Notes: a model not told the origin generated them from the letters alone. A DNA stretch of 32,429 nt from a virus (IMGVR_UViG_3300036804_000353:1-32429), one strand, 5' to 3'; shown: positions 6,604 through 14,046, counted from the stretch's first letter. Made by a program: numbers and translations.

Positions 6604-6947
6604 TGGACGTAATGCAGGATGCAAGCGGGGTCATCATTAAGAATGGTGACCTTGTTTTAGATGGTGGCATAGATGGTATCGCCCAACAATGCGAAATACG
6701 CGTAGGCATGAATAAGGGTGAATGGTGGCTTGATGAGTCGATGGGGATTCCGTGGTTTTTCGGTGTAATGGGCCAAAAACTACCAGCCACCATTGTTGGC
6801 CAGATGATAGCGGAAGAAGGTATCAAAACCGATGGCGTAACAGATGTGCGCATCACGCGTGCGGAGAACGTTAGCGGCAAGCTTGCCATTGCCTTTGCCG
6901 TCTATGTCGGAACGAAATCAAAAGGAATGACAACCAATGGCGCTTAA
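6603..6947 (+). CDS. Baseplate wedge protein (gp25/W, Mu gp46-like)
   Basis: A 114-residue protein. GEWWLDESMGIPWFFGVMG, then ATIVGQMIAEEGIKTDGVTDV, follows the pattern of Mu gp46/gp25-like wedge proteins: a W-x-L/D-x-x-x-G-x-P-W block followed by I-x-x-x-G-V-x-x-V. It should join the sheath end to the wedge complex with protein J. The ATG at 6603 overlaps the previous stop (TGATG); a GTG one codon upstream is possible. The order W then J is standard for contractile tails. Confidence 0.75.
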   Translation: MDVMQDASGVIIKNGDLVLDGGIDGIAQQCEIRVGMNKGEWWLDESMGIPWFFGVMGQKLPATIVGQMIAEEGIKTDGVTDVRITRAENVSGKLAIAFAVYVGTKSKGMTTNGA

Positions 6948-8382
6948 TCTTGTAAGTGATAGCGGGTGGCGTGGTGCGCGCTTGCCAGAAATACGCGGCG
7001 AAATTTACGCGGGCATGCGCAGTCTTCTTAAAGCACCAGACGGAAGCCCGGCGGTTATTTCGTCGGATGGTGATTCCGTCATTGGTCAGGTTATCGCCGT
7101 GTGCTCTGAGGATGACTTGCAAATCATCGAGGCGATGGGGTGGATTTTTGGCGGCTTCTTCATTTCGCAGGGTGAGGCGGCGCAATTAGACGGTGCCGGT
7201 GAGTGGCTTAACGTTACCCGATACGGGATGACACAATCCGCAGCGCGCGTGGTGTACCTGCTTGAGCCTGACAGCACGGTCAATGCCGGTGATGCATTCA
7301 ACGTGCAAGGCATAGACGGGGATTGGATCGTATCAGCAACCACAACCGCAGATGCCACCGCCTGTACTGGCCTTATTCTGGCTGTGGATGATGCAGCGCT
7401 GGTGGATGGCAACACGTTTGTCATTTCGGTTAACGGCACTGAATACACGACGCAATTTGAAACGGGCGACACGTCTGACACGGTGATTGCGCGCCTGTTT
7501 GGGCTGGTCATTGCCAGCGACAGTGCCATGACCACGGAACAGACCGCATACGGTGAAATGCTGTTTGTGGCCGATGGCGTGAGTGTGGCGCGGTTTGCGT
7601 ATGCATCCGGGGTGTACGACGTTGTGCGCACAGGCATGCCAGTTGTTGCTTACTACGACTCTGAAACCGTGTTCCCGGTGGTTGATTATGGTGACGTCGT
7701 AAGTGATGACGTGCTTGTGTTGGCTAATGGCAGTCAGGGCTTTTTGATTGAAGATGATGAAAGCTATCGGGCGCGCCTGAAAGCCGCAGCAGCGGCACGC
7801 AAAACCGCTATTGGGGCATCGCGTCCGGGTATAAAAGCATCCGTGTTGGCTGTTGAGGGTGTTTCGTTCTGTTCGGTCAACGTCAATCGGGGCATTGATA
7901 CTGACGCAAACGGGCTACCAGGTAAAAGCGTGCAAGTCTTCGTTGCGGGTGGCACGGATAATGACGTTGCACAAGCGATTTATAACGCGGCGGCGGGCGA
8001 AGCTGGCACCTATGGTGGCAGTTTTGGCACAGCTACTGACGGCGACACAACAGAGACAATGTATTTTACCCGTCAGGCTTATCAGTCGGTTTACGTGGCT
8101 GTTTCTGGTGATACGTGGGATGCAGAGACAACGGGCAAGCCCGCCGATTACAACACGGTCACCCGCTCAGTTATTGAGGATTATTTCACCAGTCTGATTG
8201 TTGAGCGTGATGTGTTTGCCAAACAGATTGAGGCAAGCCTGATGGTGGCTATGCCAACATTGACAGACATCACGGTCATGGTTGGCACCACGACCAATCC
8301 GACCGGGCGCACTGTTCCCATCGCGTCTGGTGTCATTGCAGTCACCAACGATACCTTCATTACCATTGAGGGGGAAGCGTGA
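6937..8382 (+). CDS. Baseplate J-like protein (Mu gp47-like)
   Basis: A 481-residue protein. The C-terminal half carries the conserved J features: DESYRARLKAAAAARKTAIGAS, then GVSFCSVNVNRGIDTDANGL and PGKSVQVFVAGG. The N-terminal part (residues about 10-100) has RGEIYAGMRSLLKAP and GGFFISQGEAAQLDG, which match the first domain of Mu gp47-like proteins. It is the main wedge component linking hub and fibres. It overlaps the wedge gene by 11 bases and its stop overlaps the GTG start of the next gene after GAGGGGGAAGC. Confidence 0.85.
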   Translation: MALNLVSDSGWRGARLPEIRGEIYAGMRSLLKAPDGSPAVISSDGDSVIGQVIAVCSEDDLQIIEAMGWIFGGFFISQGEAAQLDGAGEWLNVTRYGMTQSAARVVYLLEPDSTVNAGDAFNVQGIDGDWIVSATTTADATACTGLILAVDDAALVDGNTFVISVNGTEYTTQFETGDTSDTVIARLFGLVIASDSAMTTEQTAYGEMLFVADGVSVARFAYASGVYDVVRTGMPVVAYYDSETVFPVVDYGDVVSDDVLVLANGSQGFLIEDDESYRARLKAAAAARKTAIGASRPGIKASVLAVEGVSFCSVNVNRGIDTDANGLPGKSVQVFVAGGTDNDVAQAIYNAAAGEAGTYGGSFGTATDGDTTETMYFTRQAYQSVYVAVSGDTWDAETTGKPADYNTVTRSVIEDYFTSLIVERDVFAKQIEASLMVAMPTLTDITVMVGTTTNPTGRTVPIASGVIAVTNDTFITIEGEA

Positions 8383-9134
8383 AGCCGACAATAAAATCAC
8401 CTGAAGCGCTGGCCAAAGAGCGCTTTACGGCAAAAGTGAGGTTGCCAAACAATATCAGCCTGGTTAAAGGGCTGCGTGCAAATCATGACAGCATGACCAG
8501 CGCCATTGGCTATCTTCAGACGGGCGCGAAGTTGTCCACGGCAACGGGCGTGTTACTGGATGCGAAAGGCGAGTTTTATGACCTGCCACGCGCGGGCATG
8601 AGCGATGACGAGTACCGCCAGCAGATGCAGACGCTTTCGTCTGGCCTGACCGCATCGCAACAGAGCCGTCCAACACTCGGCAAGTACATTGCGAGCGCCT
8701 ACGGCGTCACATGGCTCAAGCTGTCGGGCGTTAACGCCCCTACGGGCGCGTTGGGCGCTGTATTCAACCGCGCACCACTTGACCGCATGATTTACGTTCA
8801 GTGCGGACGGGATGCGCCCAATATTAGCCTTCCTGAAACGCTGGTCAGCGCGACCTTTGCCGGTGACGTCTACAGCACCGCCACGCGGCCAAACGTCAAA
8901 ATGACGGATAACGCCCCAATGATGCCGGGCAACGTCTTTGCGTCTGTATGGGGTGGCCTGAACTACATCAGGACTGAGCGAGCGATACGTGTAAAGGCAG
9001 GTATCACAATCCGGGTTAAGGCGGGTATGTCTGTACTCACCCGCGAAAAAACCAACGAAATTATCAGTGAAGACGCAGTCAGCCCAAAGAATACGCTGGC
9101 CACGCGCAAGGCAATCGAGGTGAGCAATGGATAG
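8379..9134 (+). CDS. Tail protein I / DUF2612-like baseplate protein
   Basis: A 251-residue protein starting at a GTG after GAGGGGGAAGC. VLLDAKGEFYDLPRAGMSDDEYRQQM (residues about 60-85, split: LLDAKGEFYDLPRAG and MSDDEYRQQM) is the L-D-x-x-G-x-x-x-x-x-x-R-x-G-x-x-D-x-x-Y-R signature of DUF2612 and gpI/Mu gp48-like proteins. These connect the wedge to the tail fibres. Position directly after J supports this. The C-terminal third repeats IRVKAG twice (RAIRVKAGITIRVKAG), a small internal repeat. It overlaps the next gene by 8 bases. Confidence 0.65.
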   Translation: MKPTIKSPEALAKERFTAKVRLPNNISLVKGLRANHDSMTSAIGYLQTGAKLSTATGVLLDAKGEFYDLPRAGMSDDEYRQQMQTLSSGLTASQQSRPTLGKYIASAYGVTWLKLSGVNAPTGALGAVFNRAPLDRMIYVQCGRDAPNISLPETLVSATFAGDVYSTATRPNVKMTDNAPMMPGNVFASVWGGLNYIRTERAIRVKAGITIRVKAGMSVLTREKTNEIISEDAVSPKNTLATRKAIEVSNG

Positions 9135-9369
9135 TTGGGCCGCAACCGATACGTCATACCCGTCATTTAACGCGGACACGCCAAACAAACAGCAGCCTTC
9201 AGCGGAAATGCAAGCCGTGGGGTTTGCACCAACATACCAGGATAAAGGCGGCAATCTTGTTATTGGCGATCCACTTACGGCACAGCACATCAATTTCATA
9301 TTTTTTGATTTGTACCAGAAGTACACCGCAGCACTTGCCCGCATTGATGAGCTTGAGGGGAAAGCGTGA
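9127..9369 (+). CDS. Small tail-attachment protein, tandem paralogue A
   Basis: An 80-residue protein with AEMQAVGFAPTYQDKGGNL, then INFIFFDLYQKYTAAL and a short C-terminal coiled-coil-like end (ARIDELEGKA). It shares its layout with the next gene (P-S-A-E-M-Q-x-x-G-F-x-P-T, N-F-I-F-x-D-L-Y-x-K, L-E-G), so the pair arose by duplication. Position between tail protein I and the fibre region suggests a fibre adaptor or baseplate accessory. No named family is recognised. Confidence 0.6.
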   Translation: MDSWAATDTSYPSFNADTPNKQQPSAEMQAVGFAPTYQDKGGNLVIGDPLTAQHINFIFFDLYQKYTAALARIDELEGKA

Positions 9370-9605
9370 ATAAATTCGCCTATGTGCCGCGCCTGTACCC
9401 GATGAAAGGCGGCGATTATCCGTCTATGGCAGAGCCGCCAGCAGATATGCAAAAGAACGGCTTTAAGCCCACGTTTACTGACCCTGACGGGAAGTTATCG
9501 TTGGGGGAGAAGGTCGAATATAAGTACCTGAATTTTATTTTTAATGACCTGTACGCGAAAGCCGCAGACATGGAAAGCAGACTAACCGCACTTGAGGGGG
9601 ATTAA
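9366..9605 (+). CDS. Small tail-attachment protein, tandem paralogue B
   Basis: A 79-residue protein starting at a GTG after GAGGGGAAAGC and overlapping the stop of paralogue A. It carries PADMQKNGFKPTFTDPDGKL and LNFIFNDLYAKAADM, the same frame as paralogue A at about 40 percent identity by eye. The divergence suggests both are kept for distinct positions in the tail rather than a recent copy error. Confidence 0.6.
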   Translation: MNKFAYVPRLYPMKGGDYPSMAEPPADMQKNGFKPTFTDPDGKLSLGEKVEYKYLNFIFNDLYAKAADMESRLTALEGD

Positions 9606-10241
9606 GTGGCCTTAACAGATGATGAACTGATTGCCATCAGCGAATTACCGAACGGTAAAAACGACAACGCCACCATGCAGCCTGATTTAATCACGTTGCA
9701 TGAGGTACGTGACACAACAGACACGGTATTTTCATTGCCGTACCAGAATACCAATATTGATGTTTTCGGGGGTGGTGCTGCCGGCCAGTGGTCGCTTAAC
9801 TTCCAGAATCCACTACAGCGCGTTGTCTTAGACCTTGAGGTCTTTTTCGGGGATTTATCGGCAGAGAGTGCGCCACCTAACCTGTCGGCGCTTACGATGA
9901 CGCTGACGGGCTTTTCAAGTGGGGTGTTGTTTTCACCGGCTACCGCGTACAACGCCGCCGCACCGGCTGACTTTTTCGGGCTGAAGGTGGCAGGGCTTAC
10001 GCCAGTTATTAAGCTTGGCGGAAAGCGCCGCCGCCTTGAGCAGTCAGGGCAAGTGATAATCCCGCTGGTGGCCGTTCTGCTGTCAGAGAACCCACTGACC
10101 ACGCAAGAGACATTTCGCACGCTGTCGGTGGCACTGAAGCGCACAGACGAGACACAAACAAGCGTTGTGCCAATAATCGGCGGCATGGTCTACAGCAACC
10201 CGCTACCGTCTGCCCGTGACCGTCTTGTGACAACCAAATGA
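9606..10241 (+). CDS. Baseplate/fibre-region structural protein, unknown
   Basis: A 211-residue protein starting at a GTG after GAGGGGGATTAA. No signal peptide or membrane helix is visible; predicted character is mostly beta, with a proline-flanked end (VVPIIGGMVYSNPLPSARD). It is the last gene of the coupled baseplate operon and may be a fibre-linked or carbohydrate-binding structural protein; no family is recognised. Confidence 0.5.
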   Translation: MALTDDELIAISELPNGKNDNATMQPDLITLHEVRDTTDTVFSLPYQNTNIDVFGGGAAGQWSLNFQNPLQRVVLDLEVFFGDLSAESAPPNLSALTMTLTGFSSGVLFSPATAYNAAAPADFFGLKVAGLTPVIKLGGKRRRLEQSGQVIIPLVAVLLSENPLTTQETFRTLSVALKRTDETQTSVVPIIGGMVYSNPLPSARDRLVTTK

Positions 10242-10289
10242 CGAATACCGCGCAAAAGTAAAAAATACAGACCATACATTTGCAACCAT

Positions 10290-10327
10290 CAAAGCGCCGC
10301 TTTGTAACTAACAAATCTAAGGTTTGT
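10290..10327. promoter_or_regulatory. Palindromic elements before the orphan gene
   Basis: CAAAGCG-C-CGCTTTG (10290-10304) is a 15-bp palindrome. It is followed by alternating TTTGT (10301), ACAAA (10311) and TTTGT (10323). A weak promoter pair may overlap: TTGCAA at 10280-10285 and TGTAAC at 10303-10308 with a 17-base spacer. This looks like a regulated start for the small gene at 10333, independent of the baseplate operon. Confidence 0.35.
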
Positions 10328-10332
10328 ATTTT

Positions 10333-10602
10333 ATGAAAATGATTACCCGCAAAAAGCCCGCCTTTTCTGACCTGTATCAAGCGGGAGTTTTCACGCGCAT
10401 TGCCGCTGTCAAAAGTGCTGACGGCGGCGGATGGCGTCTGTTTGGCCTGTGGCGAGACAAGGACATTGCCGTCTTTGTGGAAGCGGCGCGCGGTGGTGTG
10501 CGTGAGTGGTCAGGATTAAATTACCTGGCGGATTTTTGCGAAAGTTGCGGGATAAGTTTGTGGGAAGTTCACAGCAAGACGGATAAGAAAACGCCCGCAT
10601 AG
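10333..10602 (+). CDS. Small orphan (moron-like) protein, unknown
   Basis: An 89-residue protein; the ATG at 10333 follows TAAGG and is preferred over an upstream TTG. It shows FSDLYQAGVFTRIAAVKSA, then GWRLFGLWRDKD, then ARGGVREWSGLNYLADFCES and a CGISLWEV end. The alternating strand/helix pattern suggests a compact alpha/beta fold. It has its own possible promoter upstream and a terminator at its stop, so it is an independent cassette between tail genes, typical of accessory (moron) genes. I do not recognise the family. Confidence 0.55.
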   Translation: MKMITRKKPAFSDLYQAGVFTRIAAVKSADGGGWRLFGLWRDKDIAVFVEAARGGVREWSGLNYLADFCESCGISLWEVHSKTDKKTPA

Positions 10603-10618
10603 CGCGGGCGGTGTTTTA
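10593..10618. terminator. Shared hairpin between convergent genes
   Basis: GCCCGC-ATAGC-GCGGGC, with T-rich sequence on the plus-strand side (TTTT at 10614-10617) and GTTTTC on the other strand, can terminate both the orphan gene and the convergent fibre operon. The TAG stop of the plus-strand gene lies in the loop region. Confidence 0.6.
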
Positions 10619-11053
10619 TCAGGCGCTGGCGGGTGGCTCTGGCCATTCAATATCAGGCGCAAGTGATGAGTCAACGCGATTAAGCTGAACACGGTATTTT
10701 TTCCATGCCAGCAAGAGTGCGCTTTCTTCATCGGTTGCAATTTCAAGGTCTGCCGCATCCTGAAGTGGTGCAATGGCAGTCGCCGCACTGGTCATCAACT
10801 GTGTTTTTACAGTGTGCACTTTTGCAATAAGTTCCTCCGGTGTTGCAACGTGCTCGGGTCTGTCCTGTAAAATAGGATAGCCATTTTCACCCGGCACAAT
10901 CATTTGACCATTGGTCTGCCCATCCATCAGCGCCCTGTAATCATCATCCTTTACGCGTATGAAGAAGCCAGGCCATGTACCGGCGGCGCGATAAGCCGCT
11001 TCCAACTCATCATTATAAAAACCACCCGTCATTGGCTTATACACAAATCCCAT
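10619..11053 (-). CDS. tfa: Tail fibre assembly chaperone
   Basis: A 144-residue protein with the Tfa signature at its C-terminal half: [20 protein letters not shown] followed by PDIEWPEPP. The middle has [14 protein letters not shown], also typical. Tfa proteins help fold and trimerise the fibre and may stay on its tip. The gene directly follows the fibre gene on the minus strand, as expected, with no base between stop and start. Confidence 0.85.
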   Translation of the reverse strand: MGFVYKPMTGGFYNDELEAAYRAAGTWPGFFIRVKDDDYRALMDGQTNGQMIVPGENGYPILQDRPEHVATPEELIAKVHTVKTQLMTSAATAIAPLQDAADLEIATDEESALLLAWKKYRVQLNRVDSSLAPDIEWPEPPASA

Positions 11054-12163
11054 TTACCAGCCCTCCGCGATATACATTAATGTGACTGTACCGCCACCGG
11101 CGATATGTAAATTAAAACCTGTCTGGTCGACATTATACGGAGTCATTGCTGTGCCACCGCCAGACGCGGAGTTTTGGTTTGCAACTACCGCCGTACATAT
11201 ATTTGGGAAAGCCTGTGGAAACGTAATGCGCGCCCCTTCGCCAACATTGCCAATTGTGGCAGACATACGCATCGCGCCGGTACTGCCACATCGCCACCAC
11301 ATTAACGCACCGTTCCACGCCGCTGTATTTGGATTTGCTTTCGCGTTTACGTCATTTTTTGTAGCGAGGTGAATAAGATTACCTGAGCCTGACGCTCGCA
11401 TGTAAGGGTCATTCTCATTGCTAGAGACGATGCCGACATAACTAATCCAGTCAGCGCGCGGATACCGGGAGTCAAAATTCGTCATGTTTCCCGGAATCAC
11501 TTGCCCTGCAACTGTCACATTACTGTTAATATCCATATATAACGCCGCAGTAGCGCCGTTATCTCCGATAAAATGGAGCATCATGTTGCCGAAATCACTT
11601 TTTCCGCTGCGCAGAATGCCGAGGCTCACCGCGCTACCGAACCCCACAGTTTCAGTCGAAGAAAGCCCCTTGACGATAGGTAAATATACCGAAACATCCT
11701 TCGGGCTTACATAACCGTAAGGGATGCAAAACGGGGCTGCGCTATTATCGTATTGATTTGAAAGTGCTCCGCTGCCGTCCCACGTTCCTGGTTTAATTCT
11801 GTAATGGCTTGAATTGTCTAAATAGGCAACATTGCCACCTGATGTAGGAACAGCGCCAACATCGGTCGCGCTAATGGTAATTTCGCCACTGGCATTCGGA
11901 GACTCACCATTAATGCTCTTGATTGTGCCCAGCACCTGCCATCCGGGCGCGGTCAGTCTGAATGTATCGCCATTGGTGGACACAAAAAAGAGCTTGGGCG
12001 CTGTTGTGGGGAGGTACACTATAAGTGTGCCAGCAACAGAGTCGGGCGCGGTTTCGTTACCAGCGTCAACGGGGTATATTCCCGCAGCGGTGATTGTCTT
12101 GATGTCAGTTGTTGCAGGTAGTGCGCGGCGCATCATTAGCGCCGCATAGAAATCTTCAGGCAT
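11054..12163 (-). CDS. Tail fibre protein
   Basis: A 369-residue host-recognition fibre. It contains INGESPNASGEITISATDVG (a common collar or shaft repeat start), a variable shaft, and the widespread C-terminal head GARITFPQAFPNICTAVVA with a glycine-rich end. It should trimerise and bind host surface sugars. It lies on the strand opposite to the baseplate genes and reads toward them. The start is preceded by GGGGGCTTT, a motif also found before two other genes here. It is only 10 bases downstream of the ERF gene, so the two may be co-transcribed. The N-terminal 100 residues are the attachment part. Confidence 0.8.
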   Translation of the reverse strand: MPEDFYAALMMRRALPATTDIKTITAAGIYPVDAGNETAPDSVAGTLIVYLPTTAPKLFFVSTNGDTFRLTAPGWQVLGTIKSINGESPNASGEITISATDVGAVPTSGGNVAYLDNSSHYRIKPGTWDGSGALSNQYDNSAAPFCIPYGYVSPKDVSVYLPIVKGLSSTETVGFGSAVSLGILRSGKSDFGNMMLHFIGDNGATAALYMDINSNVTVAGQVIPGNMTNFDSRYPRADWISYVGIVSSNENDPYMRASGSGNLIHLATKNDVNAKANPNTAAWNGALMWWRCGSTGAMRMSATIGNVGEGARITFPQAFPNICTAVVANQNSASGGGTAMTPYNVDQTGFNLHIAGGGTVTLMYIAEGW

Positions 12164-12173
12164 AAAGCCCCCG

Positions 12174-13715
12174 TTAAAAGGGTAAATCGTCCTCCGTTAT
12201 TTCAAGACCAGAGGCGGGCGCATCAGGATTAATGAGCCTGGCCAATATTTCATTGATTTCCTCGGCGGCTTGAAAGTCGACGCGTGACAAGACCCGTTTA
12301 ATGAGTGTGACCTTTTCGTCTGTAGTGCCTTCACCGTCAGCAATCTCATTGCATAGCGTCACCTTTGCGCGCATGAGCGTTGCGTGCTCGTCGTTCAGGT
12401 CAACGGCGGGTAGTTTTGCCTCATCAGGGAAAGGCGGTTGCAGGGCGTCACCGTGCTTATACGTGAACCATATGCGGTCAAGTTCTTCCGCTTCTGGCAT
12501 ATCCCCCATCATTTCGCCACGCGCGGCACGCTCTTTGACTTCAGCCACCTTTGCAGCAAGGCGGGCTTGCTCATCGTCTGCTGGTGCATTCAGGCCATTT
12601 GGATCTTCCATGCAAGCTGGCGCGGCAACAGAATCATCCGGGCCGAAATGGCGCTCAATCAATGCGTCTGCTTCTTCATCAGTACCGGTGATGATTTGCG
12701 CGGTGATGAAGCCGTCATATTCCTCGCACGCTTCCAGCCATACGCGCCGCAATGCGCGGGTCTGGTCTTCATCGTCAAAGAAGGTGGCTTCACCGCTGCG
12801 CACCTTGTCAAAAAATTCTTCCTGAAGACGGCGTTGAATTGTGTCGAGTTCGCGCAAATCACCTTTCAGAGGTTGCACGATACGGTTAATGAGGTTGATT
12901 TCGTCAGGGCTTAACGGTGCGTAACGGCGTTCTTGTTCAGCCGCGCGGGCATGTTCTTCAGCAGTGAACGGCACCGCACCCATAGCGACGGCGGCGCGCT
13001 CGGCGGCTTCACCTTCAGCGCCCGGCATTGGCAACCATTGGCGCTGGCTGGTGGTGGCTGGTGACTGTTGCGGTGCGCTACGGCGACGGCTACGACGTGA
13101 CACGCCGTCAAGGTCGCCGCTGTCGTCAGGTTGCAAGCCTAATTCAGCGTACAGGGCATAGCGGCGGCAATAGGTCATTGTGTAGCCCCATTGCTGATGT
13201 TCGTCGAGTTGCTTACCTGAGCGCTTGAGCATCTTTTCAATGTCAGTGCTGGTGGTCGCTAAATGCGCCTCATGCACGGTAGCTGTTGGGATATGGCGGA
13301 AGGTGGTCACGATTTCTTGCACGCCGTCAGCATTGGTGCGCATGGTCTGTGAGTGACGCACGCCCGCCTGATACAACAGCGGTTTAATCACACGGTGCAG
13401 TTCAGGCAGGTCAGACCATGCAAAGTGTTCTTCTTCGCTCCAGCGATTCTTAACCGGATTTTGCGCGGCATGAGACACCCACAATAACGCGGCGTGAACG
13501 TCGGCAAACTGTGAGCCGTTCGTGTTGGCTTCGTGCATAGCAGGTGCGGTGACTGGCGCGGGGGTGACCGTTTCCGGTTTTTCGACTGGATTTGAGGCAG
13601 TATTGATGACCGGGTCTTTATTTTCGCTTTCCGTAGTCATGGGGTCTAATCCATTAAGCAGGGCGCTAACGCCACTTAAGATGACTGATACGTTATGCAG
13701 GGTATGAGTTTGCAT
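12174..13715 (-). CDS. erf: ERF-family single-strand annealing protein with SSB-like C-terminal tip
   Basis: A 513-residue protein, much longer than typical ERF proteins (about 200). Residues about 68-205 hold the ERF core: ADVHAALLWVSHAAQ, then LHRVIKPLLYQAGV, then HQQWGYTMTYCRRYALYAEL and GLQPDDSGDLDG. ERF proteins coat single-stranded DNA and anneal complementary strands in phage recombination. Residues about 210-505 are an acidic, largely unassigned extension. The extreme end ITEDDLPF resembles the SSB C-terminal tip (DDDIPF) that recruits replication and repair partners. AAGGAG sits 8 bases before the ATG at 13715. The leader contains a C4-like RNA that can pair with this ribosome site. 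Confidence 0.75.
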   Translation of the reverse strand: MQTHTLHNVSVILSGVSALLNGLDPMTTESENKDPVINTASNPVEKPETVTPAPVTAPAMHEANTNGSQFADVHAALLWVSHAAQNPVKNRWSEEEHFAWSDLPELHRVIKPLLYQAGVRHSQTMRTNADGVQEIVTTFRHIPTATVHEAHLATTSTDIEKMLKRSGKQLDEHQQWGYTMTYCRRYALYAELGLQPDDSGDLDGVSRRSRRRSAPQQSPATTSQRQWLPMPGAEGEAAERAAVAMGAVPFTAEEHARAAEQERRYAPLSPDEINLINRIVQPLKGDLRELDTIQRRLQEEFFDKVRSGEATFFDDEDQTRALRRVWLEACEEYDGFITAQIITGTDEEADALIERHFGPDDSVAAPACMEDPNGLNAPADDEQARLAAKVAEVKERAARGEMMGDMPEAEELDRIWFTYKHGDALQPPFPDEAKLPAVDLNDEHATLMRAKVTLCNEIADGEGTTDEKVTLIKRVLSRVDFQAAEEINEILARLINPDAPASGLEITEDDLPF

Positions 13716-13743
13716 TGTGCTTGCTCCTTCTTGTGAGACTTAT

Positions 13744-13762
13744 CCCCACTTTTGAGATGGGG
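13744..13762 (-). promoter_or_regulatory. Hairpin between C4-like RNA and ERF ribosome site
   Basis: CCCCA and TGGGG flank an 9-base loop just downstream of the C4-like element on the minus strand and 17 bases before the GGAG ribosome site. It lacks a T-run, so it is a processing or spacing hairpin rather than a terminator. Confidence 0.35.
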
Positions 13763-13763
13763 C

Positions 13764-13844
13764 GGGCTGGAGCTCAAAACCGCAAGAAGTCGGCGGACGT
13801 ATTACGCAGGGTATGCACCCGCGCTATTAGTCGCACTCCAGCCC
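13764..13844 (-). ncRNA. C4-like antisense RNA / structured leader of the ERF gene
   Basis: On the minus strand, GGGCTGGAG (13844-13836) and CTCCAGCCC (13772-13764) form a perfect 9-bp closing stem. Inside are small hairpins: GGGT-GCAT-ACCC, and CCGC-CGACTTCTT-GCGG. The loop CTTCTTG (13789-13783) is exactly complementary to CAAGAAG (13733-13727), which overlaps the ERF ribosome site. GTGCGACT (13836-13829) pairs at 7 of 8 with AGTCTCAC just before it (13740-13733). Two separate pairing segments bracketing a ribosome site downstream in the same transcript is the known layout of C4 RNAs of phages P1 and P7. Family membership is inferred from layout and pairing only. Confidence 0.5.
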
Positions 13845-14007
13845 ATAAATCAGCACTGTGACGGCATGGCCGCCAGAGCATAAAATTTAGGCACAAAAAA
13901 ATCACGCTGACGGGGTGAGTTGCCGCTTCTTGTTAAATGGTGTTTTGAGCACCGGAGACAAAATTACCGCCAATAACTGCAAAAAGCAATGACCACATAC
14001 CGCAAAT

Positions 14008-14023
14008 GAGTAAATATCTACCC
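14008..14023. promoter_or_regulatory. 16-bp palindromic operator, copy 4
   Basis: GAGTAAATATCTACCC, followed by GCA, differs from the consensus only in its left arm. It lies 23 bases before the ATG at 14047, at the head of the packaging and head unit, so bound protein would overlap the promoter or transcript start. Confidence 0.6.
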
Positions 14024-14046
14024 GCACAGATCAAAAGGTGATCAAT

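Larger units (their letters stand above)
13716..14046. other. Divergent control region between ERF and packaging units
   Basis: About 330 bases without a gene. The left part is the ERF leader (C4-like RNA, hairpin). The right part holds the fourth copy of the 16-bp operator before the plus-strand gene at 14047. A 14-base segment close to the start of the ERF coding region (GCAGGGTATG at 13697-13706) recurs at 13806-13815 within the leader. No sigma70 promoter with both good boxes is seen on either strand. Confidence 0.5.

Noticed and set aside
8553-9452. Minus-strand open frame of 299 codons
   Set aside because: It runs antisense across tail protein I and both tandem paralogues, which have good starts and family patterns; a shadow of plus-strand codon use.
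10593-12163. Invertible tail fibre segment
   Set aside because: No DNA invertase gene and no inverted repeats flanking the fibre and Tfa genes were found.
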